Assembly (NCBI RefSeq): GCF_005217525.1
Contig: NZ_PNXQ01000016.1
Location: 452,837-516,836 of the forward strand
Reading direction: 5' to 3'
Length of the DNA: 64,000 bases
DNA from: Paenibacillus terrae
GTDB lineage: Bacteria > Bacillota > Bacilli > Paenibacillales > Paenibacillaceae
Part shown: positions 35,661 through 45,071 of the stretch, piece by piece
Layout: each line of letters starts with the position of its first letter
Position numbering within the stretch: position 1 is the first letter of the stretch
Notes under the pieces: model-generated
Told to the model about the DNA's origin: nothing
Databases searched by the model: none
The model's input: the letters and a program-made list of their open reading frames with translations, nothing else
Translations under genes and position numbers: made by a program

Positions 35661-36557
35661 CTAGTTTGCATTCATTTTCGGGTCCAGCTCATCTCTCACC
35701 CTGTCGCCCAAAATATTGACCGACAGCACGAACAACGTAATGGCTAGACCAGGAAAGGTGCATATCCACCAAGCCACTGTCAAATATCCACGTCCCTGAG
35801 ACAATACCGTTCCCCAATCCGGAATTTCCTTTACCGTGCCAAGACCCAGAAAGCTTAATCCCGATCCGGCCAAAATAGCGCTGCCGATTCCAAGCGTCGC
35901 CATTACGAGCAGAGGGGACAGGGAATTGGGAAGCACATGTCGCCAAAAGATACCAAAAGGTGTAACTCCGATGGAGCGTGAAGCCGTAACGTAAGAACGT
36001 CCTTTTATGCTCATAATCTGCCCCCTCATCACCCTTGCATAACCCGGAATAGCAGATATGGCTACCGCCAGTACGATATTAAACAAGCTCGGCCCGAGAG
36101 CTGCCGCAATCGCCAAGGCCAGCAGAATGCCGGGAATGGTCATCAAAATATCAATTAATCGCATCAGCACTGTGTCCACGATCCCACCGATGTAGCCTGA
36201 CAGTGCTCCTATAATTCCACCAGCCAGACCACCGACGAGCACCGACATAAAGCCGATAAACAGGGAATCCCTACTTCCATGAACAACCAAACTGAATACA
36301 TCCCGTCCAAAATAGTCGGTTCCGAACCAGTGAGCAGCGCTTGGACTCTGTAAAATCTGGTCGCTTAACATTTCTGTTGGCTCATAGGAAGCAACCCATT
36401 GCGGAAACGCTGCACAGGCGATCACGAACACGATAATCAATCCTGCCGCATATACGAACCCATCCGACACTCCCCCAAACCGCAATCTTCCGGTTTTCCG
36501 AGCTACCCGCTGCTTTCTTTCCTTCCAGACTGTTTTGGCCGCCATTGTTTCTCTCAA
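35661..36557 (-). CDS. Dipeptide ABC transporter permease, DppC-like
   Basis: Membrane permease of 298 residues with about six helices. The N-terminal polar tail precedes the FADAAFP-like entry of TM1. The signature blocks HWFGTDYFGRDVFSLVVHGSRDSL and RGQIMSIKGRSYVTASRSIGV with the ATPase-contact EAA loop are complete, ending LFVLSVNILGDRVRDELDPK. The frame is open to 36617 with no RBS. A TTG at 36557 has GGAGGAGG at ideal spacing, while the ATG at 36545 is a possible alternative. Its 5' end lies just after dppB. Confidence 0.88.
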   Translation of the reverse strand: MRETMAAKTVWKERKQRVARKTGRLRFGGVSDGFVYAAGLIIVFVIACAAFPQWVASYEPTEMLSDQILQSPSAAHWFGTDYFGRDVFSLVVHGSRDSLFIGFMSVLVGGLAGGIIGALSGYIGGIVDTVLMRLIDILMTIPGILLALAIAAALGPSLFNIVLAVAISAIPGYARVMRGQIMSIKGRSYVTASRSIGVTPFGIFWRHVLPNSLSPLLVMATLGIGSAILAGSGLSFLGLGTVKEIPDWGTVLSQGRGYLTVAWWICTFPGLAITLFVLSVNILGDRVRDELDPKMNAN

Positions 36558-36588
36558 CTGTTCTTCCTCCTCCCTGATTCCTGACGAC

Positions 36589-37515
36589 TTACGCCGAGCG
36601 TCTAACCCTTGGATCAATAAATTTATAAGATATATCCACCAATAGATTTACGATCACGTACATGATGGCAGAGAACAACACAACTCCCTGCACAACTGGT
36701 AAATCCTTAGCCATAATCGCATCCGCAATTAAACGTCCAATACCTTGTCGCGAAAATACCGTCTCACTCACAACCGCTCCGGCCAGCATTTCTCCCATCA
36801 GCATCCCAATCATCGTTATCGTTGGAATCAACGCATTACGCAGTGCATGGCGATACATAATGACCTTCTCCGATAAGCCTTTGGAACGGAGCGTAACGAT
36901 GAACTGCTCATTTATGACCTCCAGCATACTGTTGCGTACCATTCTGACAATGAACCCTGCACCGACAATGCCCAAAGTGAAAGCAGGAAGCACAAGTGTT
37001 TTCCAACCGTTCGAGCCCATTGCAGGCAGCCATCCCAAATGAATGGAGAAAATCAGCAACAGCAGAATTCCTGACCAGAATGTGGGCATGGAAATGCCGA
37101 ACAGTCCGACGATTCGCGCGACGATATCAATTGGCTTATTCCGATGAATGGCCGACAGCACTCCAAGCAAAACACCGATGATAACCGAAATGGCAGAACC
37201 AGCAAGCGTCAACGCCAATGTAGGCGGGAGATTAACCCATATTTTAGGTAGCACCGGATCAGCATTGAGCAGTGATTTTCCAAAATCGCCTTGCAGCAGC
37301 TTTCCAAAATAATTTAAAAATTGCATATGAAAAGGCTGATCCACTCCCAGCTGATGACGCAAATTGGCGATCATTTCTGGCGTGGCCGTCGAAGGGTCCA
37401 GAATAGAATCCACCGGGTCCCCCGGAAGCAGATACAAAATGCTGAACACCAGAATACAAGAACCGAGAATAACTAACAGAGAGGTTACCAGACGTTCTGC
37501 AACAGCCCTGATCAT
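36589..37515 (-). CDS. Dipeptide ABC transporter permease, DppB-like
   Basis: Membrane permease of 308 residues with six helices, the partner of the DppC-like subunit. It has the family entry FSILYLLPGDPVDSILDP, the loop ANLRHQLGVDQPFHMQF, and the coupling helix LEVINEQFIVTLRSKGLSEKVIMYRHALRNALIPTITMIG. The ATG at 37515 follows AAAGGAG; a GTG nine bases earlier is less well placed. A gap of 51 bases separates it from the binding-protein gene upstream. Confidence 0.9.
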   Translation of the reverse strand: MIRAVAERLVTSLLVILGSCILVFSILYLLPGDPVDSILDPSTATPEMIANLRHQLGVDQPFHMQFLNYFGKLLQGDFGKSLLNADPVLPKIWVNLPPTLALTLAGSAISVIIGVLLGVLSAIHRNKPIDIVARIVGLFGISMPTFWSGILLLLIFSIHLGWLPAMGSNGWKTLVLPAFTLGIVGAGFIVRMVRNSMLEVINEQFIVTLRSKGLSEKVIMYRHALRNALIPTITMIGMLMGEMLAGAVVSETVFSRQGIGRLIADAIMAKDLPVVQGVVLFSAIMYVIVNLLVDISYKFIDPRVRRSA

Positions 37516-37566
37516 AAAGCACACTCCTTTCCGTCTGAATGGCTTGCCAGAGACAATTTAGCCATA

Positions 37567-39211
37567 CTATTTTTGAATGCGCACATCGTTAAACAGCGGA
37601 TAACCCAATAAATCAAATTTAAGACCTTGTACGGACTTGGCAGCTCCAACGGTATAAGGGAATACATAAATCGGAATGATAACGGCTTGATCACGGATCA
37701 ATTGTTGTACCTTTTTGTAAATCCCCTCCCGCTTGGCATCCTCCTTTTCAATCGCTCCCTGCTCCAGCAGCTTGTCGACCTCTGGATTAGATAAGTTAGG
37801 CAGCGTAGGCAGCTGATTCGGAGCCGCTGTGTGGTAAAAAGCATATAACGCGTTCGGGTCCACATTGACCTGACTATTCCCGTAGAAATCATAGTTTCCG
37901 TTCGTATATACAACCGTTGCAACATCCTTGGTAATTTCAATCTTCACATCAACACCGATTTTCTTCAACTGCTGCTGAATAATGGCTGCAATATCGTTGC
38001 CGCTTTTCACGATTCGGCGTGCCATCTACATAATGCAGCGTCAGACGTTTTCCATCCTTCACTCGAAAACCATCCGCACCTTTGACCCAACCCAGCTCAT
38101 CCAGAAGCTGATTGGCTTTGTTAGCATCCGGCTGTAAGCCGTTTTCCAGTGATTTATCATATGCGAAAATGCCCGGAGTAAGCGATGACCAAGCCTGCTC
38201 GTAGGTGCCCAGGTAAAGGGTTTTGACCATCGTTCCCACATCAATTCCATATTGCAACGCCTGTCTGGCCTTCAATTCATTCCATGGCGCCTTCTTCTGG
38301 TTAATGAACAGCGTGTACGGTAAGCCTAGGGTATTGACCTGCAACAATTGAAAATTAGGGTCACTCTTCAGCGTTAAAATGTTTTGTGGAGGAACTGTTT
38401 CTGCGGCCAAGGCCTGCCCACTCTGCACACTACCGATCCGGGTCGCTTCCTCCGGCACGATTTTAAAGGTTACGCTATCTAAATACGGTGCTCCCTTGTT
38501 CTCAATGGTTTCCGGTGCCCATTTGTAATCCGGGTTACGCTCAATTTTTATTTCTGCATTTTCGTCCCATTTTACAAACTTGAACGGGCCTGTGCCCACT
38601 GGATGCTTGCCGAATTGATCTCCATATTTCTTGACTCCTGCAGGAGAAACAATAGCTACTGCCGGGATCGTTAAATTGCTCAAAAATGCCTGAGATGGTC
38701 GTTTCAGATTCAGCTTAATTGTGTATTCGTCTAATACTTGTGAGGATTCATACGGGGCCAGCAGGTTAGCGGCATTGCCAACTACAGCTTGCGGATCAAT
38801 AATTCTGTCATAGCTGAATTTAACTGCTTCCGCATTAAATGGAGTTCCGTCATGGAACTTGACGTCCTTGCGCAGCTTGAACGTATAGCTTTTTCCATCC
38901 TCGGAAACGCTCCATTCGGTCGCAAGCCAAGGCTTAATCGTATTGTCCGGCAGCTTTACCACCAAGTTATCGAATATCCCCCGATACACCCGGGATGCTA
39001 CCGCCAAGCCACTCCTATGCGGGTCCAGTGAATCCGGCGATGTAGCCAGTGCATAGGTCAGGTCTCCACCTTCTGCGGCTTGCCCGCCTCCAGCTGCATT
39101 TGCTCCCGTATTCGTAGAATTGGCTCCACCATTATCTGAGCATGCCGACAATACCAGCACCAGCGACAGGGTTAGAGCTACCATTTTGGCATATCGACTT
39201 GTTCGTTTCAC
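37567..39211 (-). pseudogene. Dipeptide-binding lipoprotein gene with a frameshift
   Basis: Two overlapping frames together encode a full peptide-binding lipoprotein of about 547 residues (family SBP_bac_5). The N-terminal part starts at a GTG at 39211, with GGAGAG nine bases upstream and lipobox LVLSAC. It contains GLAVASRVYRGIFDNLVV, WKLRKDVKFHDG-like and HPVGTGPFKFVKWD blocks. Near 38000 the first frame leaves homology after DGTPNREK, and the frame shifted by one resumes with NDIAAIIQQQLKKIGVDVKI and runs to 37567. One extra base around the CGGCAACG stretch explains it. Either the peptide transporter has lost its receptor, or this is a sequence error. Neighbouring genes dppBC and the fused ATPase are intact. 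Confidence 0.85.
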
Positions 39212-39403
39212 TTGAAAGCACTCTCCAATCTTATGGGTAATGTTATGAATATATTGCATTTTAGAGCCGATGTTACATTGTTTATAATTCCAATCAGTTA
39301 TATATGAATTGTACAAATAACTGTATACCCGCGTTTTTATAGTGTCAATGCAAGTTCTAATTGGAATGATCTATAGATGGATAGAAGACTTAAATTGACA
39401 ACG

Positions 39404-39443
39404 CAAAAAAGAGCCGACAGAAATGCTCTCCCCGGCTCTTTTT
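39404..39443. terminator. Bidirectional terminator-like hairpin after the acetyltransferase gene
   Basis: GAGCCG (39411-39416) pairs with CGGCTC (39433-39438), with an A run before and a five-T run after. It follows the acetyltransferase gene on the minus strand. Confidence 0.75.
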
Positions 39444-39469
39444 CGCTGCTAATTACAGTTTTGAATTTT

Positions 39470-39979
39470 TCAGGTATTGAAAAACTGACTTATATTCCCT
39501 CGTACCGGATGAGTCTGCTCCCTGTAGTCCCCATCTGTATAACTGCCAATCACCTTACGCCAAAAGGACTGCGCTGGCCTGTTCGTGCTCATCTGCGTTA
39601 CCTTCCAACGCCCGGCAAAACGTCCAAACAGCTCATGAGCCGCCCAAGTACCGACCCCATTATGCCGATATGGACGCAGCACAAAGAACTCAGCCATGTA
39701 GTAGTCAGCCTCCCGATTGCTGGACATTCGGTCAACCAACGCAAAACCTACGGGAACATCCTGTCTCCAGATTAGAAAAGGTAACTTCTGTTCACCGCTT
39801 GTCCAGTATTGATATAAGTCCGGGTAGGCCGGGAAAGTGCCGTTTTCAGTAACATCAATTCGAAGATAGGCTGTAAAATCATATAAATAAAATTGCATGA
39901 GCTGCACAATAATGCCCTTCTGCGACTCTGGTACACTTTTTATGGACAGCTTCAACTCCGACTGGATGTCATACCCCAT
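39470..39979 (-). CDS. GNAT-family N-acetyltransferase
   Basis: Cytoplasmic acetyl-CoA-dependent transferase of 169 residues. The middle carries VGFALVDRM and MAEFFVLRPYRHNGVGTWAAHELF, the beta4-alpha3 motif A whose RxxGVG loop binds CoA pyrophosphate (a variant with HNGVG). The C-terminus has the usual FWRKVIG block. The acceptor is unknown. The start at 39979 has GAGAGG eight bases upstream. It is divergent from xerS. Confidence 0.82.
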   Translation of the reverse strand: MGYDIQSELKLSIKSVPESQKGIIVQLMQFYLYDFTAYLRIDVTENGTFPAYPDLYQYWTSGEQKLPFLIWRQDVPVGFALVDRMSSNREADYYMAEFFVLRPYRHNGVGTWAAHELFGRFAGRWKVTQMSTNRPAQSFWRKVIGSYTDGDYREQTHPVRGNISQFFNT

Positions 39980-40109
39980 ATTTTCACCTCTCTTGACGGA
40001 TTAGTTCGTTCTTTACTTCGATTCGCATTCCATCTTATATTACACTCCATCCGGTGCTGTTCAAAATATGCTAAAATACATATATTATGACCGGACGAGG
40101 TGGAGCCCA

Positions 40110-41210
40110 ATGAATATACAAAAGATCATCGACCGGCGCAAACTGGATGAAAAAATGCCAGGATTGCCATGGTACGTGCAGCAATTTATGGATTACAAGC
40201 TACCTGACCTGTCCCCTTCCACATTGCTGGAATATGTGCGGGATTATGAAGCTTTTTTTGCATGGCTTCGCTCGGAAGGCTTATCTGCAGGAGAGACGAA
40301 CGCCCAAGTTACGCTGGAAGAATTGGAGACGCTCCATATGGATAGTATTACAGGCTATCGTTTGTTTCTATCGACTAAGCGTGAAGGCTCCAATTCCCGC
40401 ATTACGATTTCACGCAAGCTTTCGTCCCTGCGTTCCCTCTTTCATTATTTGAGCCAGATCGCTGAGGATGAAAACTTTTATCCTTTACTCAAGCGCAACA
40501 TTATGGCCAAGGTCGAAATCAAGCGCATACATAAACCCAAGGACACAGCGGCCAAGCTCAAAGGAAAAATACTGGAGGAGGAAGAGCTGCTTGAATTTAT
40601 CGGCTACATTTATGAAGGCTATGGACAAGATTTGGCCGGTAACAAGCAGGCACTGTACTCCTATGAGCTGAACAAGGAACGTGACGCCTGTATCGCCAGT
40701 CTGATTCTAAATTCGGGCCTGCGCGTATCTGAAATCGTCAATCTGAATCTGGACGATCTGGATGTAAACAATAAATTACTATATGTGTATCGTAAAGGCA
40801 ACAACGACGAGACCTTTAAAACGCCAGTATATTTCCGCGAGCAGTCCAAAGATGATCTGGCACTCTATTTGTCTCTGCGGCATACTCGTTATCGCGCACC
40901 CAAAAAGGAAAAAGCGCTCTTCGTCGCACGTCCCAACGGTAGTACAGAAGGCAAACGGATGACCAAAAGAGCGATTCAGGCGATGATTATCAAGTATGCC
41001 AAACGGTTCGGCAAGCCTTACCTGACCGTTCACAAGCTCCGTCATTCCTTTGCCACCGACTACTATTTGCAAAACGATATCTACAAAACGAAGGAACAGC
41101 TCGGTCACGCCTCCACAGAAACGACAGAAGTTTATGCCCATCTGACCGACAAGACCATGTCCCAAGCGATTGAACGGCGGGTGGATACTCAAGCCGGCTC
41201 AGCCGATTAA
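40110..41210 (+). CDS. xerS: Tyrosine recombinase XerS-type
   Basis: Recombinase of 366 residues with the long N-terminal domain of XerS proteins (KIIDRRKLDEKMPGLPWYVQQFMDYKL, STLLEYVRDYEAFFAWL). The catalytic set is intact: Arg in NSGLRVSEIVNLN, Lys in YRKGNNDETFK, HKLRHSF, LGHASTETT and Tyr in EVYAHLT. In streptococci a single XerS with a difSL site resolves chromosome dimers; in Paenibacillus its exact role beside XerC and XerD is less clear. The ATG at 40110 has GGTGGAG four bases upstream; the longer frame begins in the promoter area. It ends five bases from mobB on the other strand. Confidence 0.9.
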   Translation: MNIQKIIDRRKLDEKMPGLPWYVQQFMDYKLPDLSPSTLLEYVRDYEAFFAWLRSEGLSAGETNAQVTLEELETLHMDSITGYRLFLSTKREGSNSRITISRKLSSLRSLFHYLSQIAEDENFYPLLKRNIMAKVEIKRIHKPKDTAAKLKGKILEEEELLEFIGYIYEGYGQDLAGNKQALYSYELNKERDACIASLILNSGLRVSEIVNLNLDDLDVNNKLLYVYRKGNNDETFKTPVYFREQSKDDLALYLSLRHTRYRAPKKEKALFVARPNGSTEGKRMTKRAIQAMIIKYAKRFGKPYLTVHKLRHSFATDYYLQNDIYKTKEQLGHASTETTEVYAHLTDKTMSQAIERRVDTQAGSAD

Positions 41211-41214
41211 TGTC

Positions 41215-41763
41215 TCAGTCCTGCTCATTCCGAACTCCTTCTCTTTGCTTCTGAATCTGTCCAAGTAACCAGCGGCCTGCCGGGCCGTTGGCATCGGCAG
41301 GAAATATCTGCATCGTTTGATCCGAAAAATGGCTCTGTGCCCAGCCCGTATGATCCTCCCAAACCGCTACTCCCTGTACATTGGTCAGCTCTGTGGTAAG
41401 CTTGGCATCCGATTGTTCCCGTACCATGACTAGCTTCGGATAATGCTCCTGCTTGAAGCCTTCCAACAGCACACAGTCGTATGCCTGAAAATGCCGGATC
41501 AGTCCGGTGACAGGCCGGCTATGCTCCTCTAAAATAGCTGTTCTTCCACCTGAAACAATGGCTACGCCTTCGGCTCCCGCTTGTCGATGCTTGTACGTAT
41601 CTGTTCCCTTATGATCCATCTCAAACTCATGTCCATCATGCTTGATCACAGCAATGCGTAGCCCAGACTCTCGCAAATAAACAATCAATCCTCCGAGGAA
41701 GGTCGTTTTGCCCGTATTTTTGAAGCCGACGACCTGACATACATACGGATTTATCGTATTCAC
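41215..41763 (-). CDS. mobB: Molybdopterin-guanine dinucleotide biosynthesis protein MobB
   Basis: GTP-binding protein of 182 residues that assists the attachment of GMP to molybdopterin. The P-loop GFKNTGKTTFLGGL is near residue 14, then AVIKHDGHEFEMDHKGTDTYKHRQAGAEGVAIVS, the conserved MobB block, and LLEGFKQEHYPKLVMVR. The start ATG overlaps the moeA stop codon by four bases, so the two genes are co-translated. No molybdoenzyme gene is present in the window. Confidence 0.92.
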   Translation of the reverse strand: MNTINPYVCQVVGFKNTGKTTFLGGLIVYLRESGLRIAVIKHDGHEFEMDHKGTDTYKHRQAGAEGVAIVSGGRTAILEEHSRPVTGLIRHFQAYDCVLLEGFKQEHYPKLVMVREQSDAKLTTELTNVQGVAVWEDHTGWAQSHFSDQTMQIFPADANGPAGRWLLGQIQKQREGVRNEQD

Positions 41764-43037
41764 GACACCTGACCGCCTTGAAGCACCAGCACTCGCACCT
41801 CTTCCCCTGCACGCAAGCCCTCTGTTGTTGGAGGAACCACGATCAGACAGTCGCTGTCCTTGATCGACACCATGACACTGGATTCATCCACTCGCGCAGG
41901 AATCGCGTATACTTGTCCGCCCTTTATCTCCAAGGAGCTACGTACAAAGCGGGTAAAATTGTTCACCTTCGTATAATCTGCTCCCAACCGCGCCGTCCAG
42001 GTTTGTAAATACGGCTGCTCTGAAGACAGCATCATTTGGATGGTGGGTCGCACAAACAACTCACAGCCTACAAAGCACGCACCTGGATTGCCAGAAAGCG
42101 CTATTAGTAGCTTGCCGTCAATCAACGCGGCTGTGGTCACACTGCCTGGACGCATGGTGACCTTGTTGAACAGCATATCCACACCCTCCTGTCGTACCAG
42201 ATCGCCCATAATATCAAAATCCCCCACCGATACTCCGCCACTCGTGACGACGATATCGTAGGCAGCTATCGCTTCACGTACGGAAGCCCGGGCGAGAGCC
42301 AAGTCATCATGAATGGCTTGCAGGATGAACGGATCGCCTCCCGCCTCCCTGATTTGTGAAGCCAGCATATATGTATTGCTGTTCCGAATTTTCCCCGGCT
42401 GCAACGGCTCATCCACGCCAAGCAATTCCGAACCTGTGGAAAAAACAGCTACTCGTGGCTTCCTGTAGACAGGTACCCGATGTACACCAAAGGTAGCCAG
42501 CACAGAGATGTGTCCTGCACCCAGACAGGTTCCTTTACTAAGTAAAAGCTGACCTTCATGGATCTCATGGCCGATTGCCGTCACATTTTTGCCGATTTCC
42601 ATGCGCTTCTTCAAGCCGACATATACCTGTCCATCTTCATCACGTAGCTGTGTTGCTTCCAGCATAACAACCGTGTCGGCCCCTTCAGGCAATTGCGCTC
42701 CTGTCATAATACGAGCTGCCAATCCCGTCTCTACCCGCTTGTCCGATACGGTGCCGCATGGAATTTCATCAATCACGCGTAGCCAGATCTCCTGACCGAA
42801 CGAACAGACTTCAGTGTCCGAACCAAGGATGGCGTATCCATCCATGCCGGAGCGACGGAAGCGGGGATACGGGTGTGGTGCGGTTAAATCCATCGCCAAA
42901 TAACGTCCATGCGCCTGCTCCAGCCCTACATCCTCCCGCTCTCCCTGTTTAACATGAGCAGCTATTCTGCTTTGTGCTTCTTCCACTTGAACCGCTTGGC
43001 GCTGAAACTTGTCCGAATTTAATTGTGCCTGATTCAT
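41760..43037 (-). CDS. moeA: Molybdopterin molybdotransferase MoeA
   Basis: Cytoplasmic enzyme of 425 residues that inserts molybdate into adenylyl-molybdopterin. The MoeA pattern is complete: PYPRFRRSGMDGYAI near residue 59, VETGLAARIMTGAQLPEGADTVVMLE, the catalytic lobe with VFSTGSELL, RNSNTYML and the MoCF motif TSGGVSVGDFD, and LSGNPGACFVGCELFVRP. The C-terminal domain follows. Start at 43037 with CGGAG seven bases upstream. Forms a pair with mobB. Confidence 0.93.
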   Translation of the reverse strand: MNQAQLNSDKFQRQAVQVEEAQSRIAAHVKQGEREDVGLEQAHGRYLAMDLTAPHPYPRFRRSGMDGYAILGSDTEVCSFGQEIWLRVIDEIPCGTVSDKRVETGLAARIMTGAQLPEGADTVVMLEATQLRDEDGQVYVGLKKRMEIGKNVTAIGHEIHEGQLLLSKGTCLGAGHISVLATFGVHRVPVYRKPRVAVFSTGSELLGVDEPLQPGKIRNSNTYMLASQIREAGGDPFILQAIHDDLALARASVREAIAAYDIVVTSGGVSVGDFDIMGDLVRQEGVDMLFNKVTMRPGSVTTAALIDGKLLIALSGNPGACFVGCELFVRPTIQMMLSSEQPYLQTWTARLGADYTKVNNFTRFVRSSLEIKGGQVYAIPARVDESSVMVSIKDSDCLIVVPPTTEGLRAGEEVRVLVLQGGQVS

Positions 43038-43143
43038 ATCTTCACTCCGTTCTTATGAAAATGCCCTCTTTCTGTTATAACGCTAAAACCGTTATCTGGC
43101 AAATCCGGGCCATGTTTATTGGGTAGCAGCAAGTCTCTATCCG

Positions 43144-43183
43144 CAAAAAAAACAGCCCGGGATCTCATTCCCGAACTGTTTTG
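43144..43183 (-). terminator. Terminator of the DUF4247-PspA cluster
   Basis: AACAGCCCGGGA against TCCCGAACTGTT with loop TCTCAT. Eight As at 43145-43152 give a strong T tract on the minus strand. It lies about 50 bases after the DUF4247 stop. Confidence 0.85.
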
Positions 43184-43230
43184 CAAATTCTATTTTAATA
43201 GTTTGCTCGTCATTACACACCTTAACCCCA

Positions 43231-43989
43231 TCATCGTCGACTTCGTCGGCTGATTTTACCTGAACCGCTGCGTGTTTTAGGCTTACTATAAGATTTACGC
43301 GGCGAATCAAAAATGCTGGAACCGCCGCTGCTGCCCCGGTCACGTGAAATCGAGCCCCTGCTCGGTGAACTGCTGCTGGAGCCTCTGTCGAACAGACTTC
43401 CGCTGGAACCAACACTGGAATCAGACCCCTTACCCCTACGGGTAACGGAACCCTTCCGCTCCACCGTAATTGGTGGGATGGCTTTCTTCTCCTGCACCGT
43501 AGGTGCACGGTACTGGCCTTGAGAAGGCCGATATACATCTCTGCTTGAATATCCCCGGTAAGAGCCTGATCCGCGCAACGAATCAAACAGAGCATCCAGT
43601 ACGGTTGCCGTTAAGTATCCTTTTAGAAAGCTGGAACTGTAATTTTGCTCCACATACTTTTTGCTGTCGATTTCAATTAATGTGTCTTCCTTCTTGGCTG
43701 GATCTTGCTGCAAATGATACCATTCATCGCTGTATACCAGAAACATCCGCTCATTGCTCTGAGGCGAGATTTGTTCCGGCTCACGCTGTTCTTTCAGTTC
43801 CTCCGCTACTTCTGGAACCGTTTTGCCTGCGGCCCGGTACACGTACGAGGTCGAGTTGCCGCTACCACTGACCGATTCCAGCGGGTACGTATCTTTCACA
43901 TTTGGCGCACCGCAGCCGCTTAGCACGGATACGAACAAGCTCAGCGCCACAATGACCTTTAATGCATACTGGCAGGTGCGTTTGCCCAT
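43231..43989 (-). CDS. DUF4247 lipoprotein
   Basis: Lipoprotein of 252 residues with lipobox VLSGC (Cys near 26). The folded part (about 30-140) carries the DUF4247 pattern RMFLVYSDEWYHLQQDPAKKEDTLIEIDSKKYVEQNYSSSFLKGYLTATVLD. From about 145 on it becomes a low-complexity tail of Ser, Gly and Arg (GSSSSSPSRGSISRDRGSSGGSS) ending KISRRSRR, strongly basic and likely to touch wall polymers or the membrane. Function unknown. It ends the operon pspA-DUF350-DUF4178-DUF4247, spaced 13 bases from its neighbour. Confidence 0.82.
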   Translation of the reverse strand: MGKRTCQYALKVIVALSLFVSVLSGCGAPNVKDTYPLESVSGSGNSTSYVYRAAGKTVPEVAEELKEQREPEQISPQSNERMFLVYSDEWYHLQQDPAKKEDTLIEIDSKKYVEQNYSSSFLKGYLTATVLDALFDSLRGSGSYRGYSSRDVYRPSQGQYRAPTVQEKKAIPPITVERKGSVTRRGKGSDSSVGSSGSLFDRGSSSSSPSRGSISRDRGSSGGSSIFDSPRKSYSKPKTRSGSGKISRRSRR

Positions 43990-44002
43990 GTGTCACCCTC
44001 TC

Positions 44003-44509
44003 CTAGCTTGCCCGAATAACCTTGACGTCTCCGGTAATTACTTCTTCTCCTTCATATAGCATAAAGCGGCCGTCCTGCCACTCTACACGCAGCAGATGGT
44101 AATCATCCGACTGATACTGCCAAACATGCTGCTCTCCACCCTGTCGAAAAGGAGCACGGCCCATAACCGTAACATGCCCAAAATATTGCTCTTCCAAATG
44201 ATATGTTGTGTCATCCAGTTCCAGAATCGTTGGCACTTCCTCCGGATTGTCCAGCCTGCCGTCAATCGCCTGATACAGTCCAAATTGCAACGTTTCCCGT
44301 TCCTCAATGTGAAGGTAGCTGACTTGATTACCATCCTGAAGCGTTAGAACAACGGCATTCCGAGCGCGGTTATGTACTCGGCCTACCACTTCATATGTGA
44401 CAAGCGACACTTCACAGATATCGCCGGGGTTTAAATGAAGCATACTCTTTTCCACTTTTGGCGGCTCCGGCTTGGCAAACAGATTCGAAATTCGTTTCCA
44501 TACACCCAT
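44003..44509 (-). CDS. DUF4178 domain protein
   Basis: Soluble protein of 168 residues with a short basic N-terminus (MGVWKRISNLFAKPEPPK) and one DUF4178 domain (LHLNPGDICEVSLVTYEVVGRVHNRA, YLHIEERETLQFGLYQ, WRVEWQDGRFMLYEGEEV-like ending). The family is found next to PspA, DUF350 and polyamine-synthase-like proteins in many Firmicutes, and is thought to belong to membrane-stress systems. No catalytic motif is visible. The gene lies between the DUF350 and DUF4247 genes on one transcript. Confidence 0.82.
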   Translation of the reverse strand: MGVWKRISNLFAKPEPPKVEKSMLHLNPGDICEVSLVTYEVVGRVHNRARNAVVLTLQDGNQVSYLHIEERETLQFGLYQAIDGRLDNPEEVPTILELDDTTYHLEEQYFGHVTVMGRAPFRQGGEQHVWQYQSDDYHLLRVEWQDGRFMLYEGEEVITGDVKVIRAS

Positions 44510-44535
44510 AATGTTTCCCCCTGCCCTTCTTTAGC

Positions 44536-44943
44536 CTAGAAACATGCCGCAATGATCAAAGCGCCGACCAGATGCAGCGTACCTGAAAACAGACCAAAGC
44601 CAATTTTGCCTTCCTGCGTGCCTTTATCCAGATCAAGCTGTGCCCAGTACCGAAGCAACAGACGTACGACAACTTCCAAAACAAACAGAATGACAAAGGC
44701 GATCACCGAATACACAAGCGCCTCCAGCAAATTGTTAGCTGTAGCAATGGAGCTTGACAAAATATACCCCTGTGCAAACAGCTTCATAATTAACCGGACC
44801 GTTACAGCCATATTACCCGCTTTCACTTCTGCAAAATCCTTATACTTCGTAAATAAAGAATCAATGTACATCAATACGAACAACAAAACGGCACCCGCGC
44901 CAGTCCATACAAGCATCGCTTTCATCGTTTCCAAAAAATGCAT
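44536..44943 (-). CDS. DUF350 membrane protein
   Basis: Small membrane protein of 135 residues with four hydrophobic helices (about 10-27, 52-72, 75-90 and 118-134) typical of the DUF350 family (YjfL in E. coli). A conserved charged loop RYWAQLDLDKGTQEGKIGFGLF lies between the last helices. Function is unproven, but DUF350 proteins are encoded with PspA/IM30-like proteins in many bacteria. It sits 128 bases downstream of pspA, with a hairpin between. Confidence 0.82.
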   Translation of the reverse strand: MHFLETMKAMLVWTGAGAVLLFVLMYIDSLFTKYKDFAEVKAGNMAVTVRLIMKLFAQGYILSSSIATANNLLEALVYSVIAFVILFVLEVVVRLLLRYWAQLDLDKGTQEGKIGFGLFSGTLHLVGALIIAACF

Positions 44944-45005
44944 TTCATACCATCCTCCACATCTTCTTGACCTTCATTTATTGATTTACGCCTCCGGGCA
45001 GGGAA

Positions 45006-45037
45006 AAGCGAAGGAGAAAACGGTTCCCCTTCGCTTC
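45006..45037 (-). terminator. Hairpin between pspA and the DUF350 gene
   Basis: AAGCGAAGG (45006-45014) with CCTTCGCTT (45029-45037). No T tract follows on the minus strand, so it more likely protects or partly terminates the pspA transcript than ends the operon. Confidence 0.4.
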
Positions 45038-45071
45038 CTTAGCAGCCACGCAGGCGCCCATGCTTATAACC

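Noticed and set aside
43137..43595. 152-codon open frame on the minus strand
   Set aside because: It overlaps the DUF4247 gene in another frame and covers its terminator; no RBS or domain.
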